This document shows positions 60,015 to 64,000 of a stretch of 64,000 bases of DNA, in pieces. The stretch covers positions 10,563 to 74,562 of the forward strand of contig CAUDNR010002223.1 in NCBI GenBank assembly GCA_958430865.1, written 5' to 3'. The position numbers were made by a program, and so were the translations under genes. Positions within the stretch are counted from its first letter, which is position 1, and each line of letters starts with the position of its first letter. Source of the stretch: Entrophospora sp. SA101. Taxonomy: Eukaryota > Glomeromycota > Glomeromycetes > Entrophosporales > Entrophosporaceae. The notes beneath the pieces are model-generated. The model was not told the origin of the DNA, made no database searches, and saw only the letters and a program-made list of their open reading frames with translations.

Positions 60015-63000
60015 ACGAGTTTATAACTGAGAACGCAATGTGAGCTTTTTCTTTTCGTGTCACAAAACACACATACCGTGCTACACGAGAATAAAATTCA
60101 ATTAAGTTGGGTTTTGCGTCTTCTTCGTCGCAAAGAGCAAAAAAAATGACATCATTCGGGCCAAGACAATAGTCTATTTTATTAAATTCGAAACATATAA
60201 ATAGGACAGCCGTCCAAACTTTTTTTTTTGTTATTTTTTTTGTAGAGAAATTCCTCTCGGGCCATTTCAGCGTACGGAACTCAATATTCTACATTTAGCC
60301 ATGTTGTACATGAAAATGAAATTATGTGAATTCGCAGCTCACATATGTGAAATTCAAATTAGCCAACCAGAATTTCACCCCACTCCATAATATTTCAATT
60401 TCACATAATTTCAATTTCACATACAACAGCCACATGAAATAATTGTTTGTTATTATTTTTATTTTATTATACAACGTTATTACTATTACAGGAGAGACCA
60501 TTCTGGTAACACAAAATTTAACCCACGCAATTGTTGATTGATTGACTAATTAAAATCGTGAATTTAAAAATAAAACATTTAATGTGGTTTGATTCATTTT
60601 GTCAACAATCACTTCACGAACAATTGTTTCATTAACAAATGGTTCGAATTTAAGAAGTTGGAAGCAACCATTTGAAATAGTCTAATAAATTAAATCGCAC
60701 TACTCGAAAATGTATTTAAAGGGTTGGTTTCGACTTGGTTGAAGAATAACTCTTTCCTAACTCTTCTCTTGACCATATCTCTCGATATAATCAAAATAAC
60801 CTTAATATAAAGAACGTCAAAATGATTGTAACGCGACCAACTTAAGATATACGATCAAGAGAAACATGAACGATGTATGAAAAAATCAAACAGTTGTTTC
60901 GTTAACAAATGGTTCGAATTTAAGAAGTTGGAAGCAACCATTTGAAATAGTCTAATAAATTAAAACGTACTACTCGAAAATGTATTTAAAGGGTTGGTTT
61001 TCGACTTGGTTGAAGAATAACTCTCTTTCTAACTCTTCTCTTGACCATATCTCTCGATATAATCAAAATGACCTTAAAATAAATTAATTTGAATATTTTA
61101 ATGTAAATTATCATTTATTTTTATTTTTATTATTTCCTAGGAGGTTATATTTTAGGTTCAAATCAACTTCTCAAAAAATATTTGCCAATGAGTTATGAAT
61201 TTGAAGTATAGAAATTAAAAAATTTAATAAAAAATAATATGATTAGTATAACTGTTGGTGAAACTTCCTGTGTCCAGTGTTGATGTTTAAAGATATTTTT
61301 CGATTTATAAAAGTATATTAACTGAACTGATTTAAAAGAAAAATTAAATTTCATGTATTTTAATTTTTCTGAAAATCAATTTTGGAAAAAAAAGCATAAA
61401 AGCATGATTCTATATAGAAAAAAAAAAGTATATATAATTTGCAAAAAAAAAGCATAATCATGGACACCCTACCGCTTTATAACTATGGAATTATAGATAA
61501 ATTTAATACGGTTTGATAAGTCGTTACCCCACATGACCGACTTATCGAGTTTACATATTAAAAATATAAATTTTCAGACAATAAAATTATTCCAGACGCA
61601 TTTCTATATGTTATTATATCAACTTTAATAAGTATTTTCCCTTAACAATTTTTTTAATAATAAAACTTATTAATAATACATTAAATAAAATACCACGCCC
61701 ATCCATCGCAATGATAATGTCGTAGCCAACCAATCTAATGCCACGTCCAAAGTGAATACAACTAATAAATGCTAAAGCTATTGCTACTACTAACATACAT
61801 GAATTAAAAATTGTTTTTTCATAATACTAATAAAAAAATAAAAAAATAACATCACGTCTAAAGAAGTTTCTGTAGGTAGTTTCTTGAGAAGCGGACTAAA
61901 TCAGACATCAAAAAAAAAAAAAGAATAACCAATACTAAAGCTACTGCTACTAATAATAATTATATTACTAAGAAGCTAATAATTCTACTACTACTACTAA
62001 TATAGACCTGATTTAGTCCGCTTCACTACCAACCTCCGTCGAGTCCGTACCGTACCTTAGATCTTCTGCCTTCCATGACAAATGAGTAAAAGTACTGGTG
62101 AAAATTAAATAAATAAAAATAATGATAATGATAATGATAACGAAGGATGCAATAATTAAGGATGATGTCAATAAATAGATAAGTTGATAGATAATTAAAG
62201 CGCTAACAAACAAATATTTCAAAATAATTATAATCAATTCAATTCGAACAAATATTGAATCAATTTGTTACCAACTATCTGGATAAATTAACAAACACCA
62301 AAACCTAAAAATCCAATGATGCTTCTCCTCATCGGCTCAACTTTTTCTTTCCTTCATAATCAGCCTTTTGTTTCTAACCAAATATTATCCCCCTTTGATG
62401 GCCAAATAACGTGCGTTCGTAATAAAATGTTGCCCTAACTTTAAAATTATTATTTATCATGAATATTAGTATAATGTTTTAACTAATTAATTATCATTAT
62501 TATTTAATAAAATATAATTGATTATTTACCTGACACTTATTAGAAACCGGCATAAACTTGAATAAATGAAAGTAAAACGCTCAAGAAATGGGTGGTATAT
62601 ATGAAGATGAGTATAGGGATAGTGATAAAGCTAAACTAAAGTCAAAATAAAACTAAACTAAAACTAAACCAAAGAAGCTAAAACTTAACTATACTAAAAC
62701 TATACTAAAGAAGCTAAAATCAAACCAAATTAAAACTAAACTAAAGAAGCTAAAGTGGATAAATGAACGAAAAGAAGGAAGGAGTGAATGGAAGCGCGAA
62801 TAAAAATGGAGGCATAAATAAAGGTCGAATGAGGTCTAATGTATGCAGAAAGAATTGGTGTGAATGAATGTGTAAATAAAGGTGTGAAAGAGAATACGAA
62901 GTAATACATAAATGACTATATAAAGGAGCATATAAAGGAGTATATAAAAGAGTATATAAAAAGGACTCGCCTAGTATAATATGTAAAATAAATAATAATA

Positions 63001-64000
63001 ATATCAATACTGCGCAAACAAATTATTATTTTTAAGAATTAAATATTTAGAGTTGCACGTACTTTTACTTTCGGAAAACTTGCACAAACCAAATCCACTA
63101 TTCCCAGATAGTATAACTCGACCTATTGTAATAAAATATTGAAATATGTTAGTAAATTTTTAACTTCATAAATATTCAATAAATTATAAAAATTATAAAC
63201 CCGCCCGTCCATATAATTGATTTATTATTGTAATAAGACTTACTGCCATGTGGAATAAAAACAAGCCAATCAATGTATTAAGTGTCTGACCTATTTTGGT
63301 CAAAAGTTGAGCAACGTCTCGCAACAATACCTCAGGGAGAAGCGGCTGTTTGCAGTACTGTTCGAGACAAAAGCGCATCAGGACGGAGGGATGAAAAAAA
63401 AGAACTAATCGAAGGAAGAGTTGAGCCGGAAATGAACGCACGAACAACCTCGTTGGCAGTAAAGCTCTTTTACTTTCACTTGTCCTTTTACGAATAAATA
63501 TTAAAAGAAAAAAAAATAATAATGTTTAAATAAATTAAAGTGAGAAGAATAAAAACTTATTTTGATGATTTTATTACATATTCCCAGAATGGGTAGGTAA
63601 TCTTATATTATTATTATTAAAATAAAATACTGCAGTTACAATAAATAATATAACCATAAATATAATATAATAATAATAACAATAATATAATGGAAGGAAG
63701 GTCTTTGCCGTCGTCGAAAGATAAAATGGATGTTGATAAAATGGATAATGTCGCTGGAGAGGGAAATTCTTGCTGTTTACTTTTTGAGAGAGAGAAAACC
63801 CAAGTGTTATTTATATATTTTATTTTCAATTGTTATTGTTATGATCTGTCACGCGTACGTACATCTTTCTCGTGTCTCTCGTGTCTCAAAAAATAAAAAA
63901 CAAGAGATTTTTCATTTTTTATACATGATATAAATTTTGACTCTCTGTGTGATTGGCTGATTGGAGAGAATCTTTCCAAATTTCGTAATTTGCAGGTCAG
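60015..64000 (+). repeat. Long dispersed repeat, copy C (runs off the window)
   Basis: Same orientation as A. From about 60882 to the window end it appears identical to A 2583-5701. The left 870 bp differ from A and B by substitutions and indels and carry the GCCA-flanked MITE. The true right end lies beyond 64000. Confidence 0.88.
60302..60428. mobile_element. MITE in copy C (127 bp, GCCA TSD)
   Basis: Same element and same insertion point as in copy B: TGTTGTACATGAAAATGAAAT at the left, ATTTCAATTTCACATACAACA at the right, GCCA at 60298-60301 and 60429-60432. It is longer than in B owing to two internal duplications (a CACATATGTGAAATTC palindromic bit and a doubled TTTCAATTTCACATA end). Confidence 0.85.

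Overview
The window looks like nuclear DNA of an arbuscular mycorrhizal fungus of the Rhizophagus/Glomus type. This is inferred from the very AT-rich sequence, small genes cut by many short GT..AG introns, two kinase genes with the HxDLHSGN catalytic loop typical of the expanded Glomeromycotina kinase families, an F-box gene, a fungal ENA-type ATPase, and abundant hAT and Tc1 debris. One assembly gap (10 N) lies at 26801-26810.

Layout. 1-5.9 kb: gene remnant, then copy A of a ~4 kb repeat without a recognisable gene. 6.9-9.5 kb: minus-strand four-TM gene inside a segmental duplication whose inverted partner is at 36.0-38.5 kb. 10-10.6 kb: hAT-like pseudogene. 11.6-21.6 kb is the conserved core: F-box gene, OCA1 phosphatase, ATP15 (F1 epsilon), a small charged ORF, REI1 (60S maturation) and an NDUFA4-like gene; I rebuilt their exons and the phases close. 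23.6-26.8 kb: a frameshifted membrane-protein gene, a hAT remnant and a broken third four-TM paralogue at the N gap. 27.3-32.7 kb: a kinase gene between two ~1.3 kb direct repeats, the second ending in a dead Tc1 transposase. 33-36 kb: low complexity plus a hAT MITE. 36-43 kb: intact four-TM gene and a 13-exon ENA P-type ATPase, convergent. 46.4-49.6 kb: a second kinase gene. 49.7-64 kb: repeat copies B and C, an inverted copy D, and MITEs.

The most striking structure is at 48.07-49.36 kb. What looks like a ~90 bp minisatellite upstream of the second kinase is, on the minus strand, 15 consecutive units each holding a 3-nt segment between a conserved AG acceptor and a conserved GTAA donor. The splice signals are conserved while the three bases between them vary. 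The 5' exons leave phase 1, every 3-nt exon keeps phase 1, and the kinase exon needs phase 1, so the whole reads through as one 462-residue ORF with no stop. I propose a tandem array of single-codon microexons, each skippable without a frameshift, that would write a variable linker in front of the zinc-ribbon/kinase module.

The housekeeping genes serve mitochondrial ATP synthesis and respiration (ATP15, NDUFA4-like), ribosome maturation (REI1), signalling (OCA1, kinases, F-box) and Na+/K+ efflux (ENA). They do not form an operon; they are separate eukaryotic genes.
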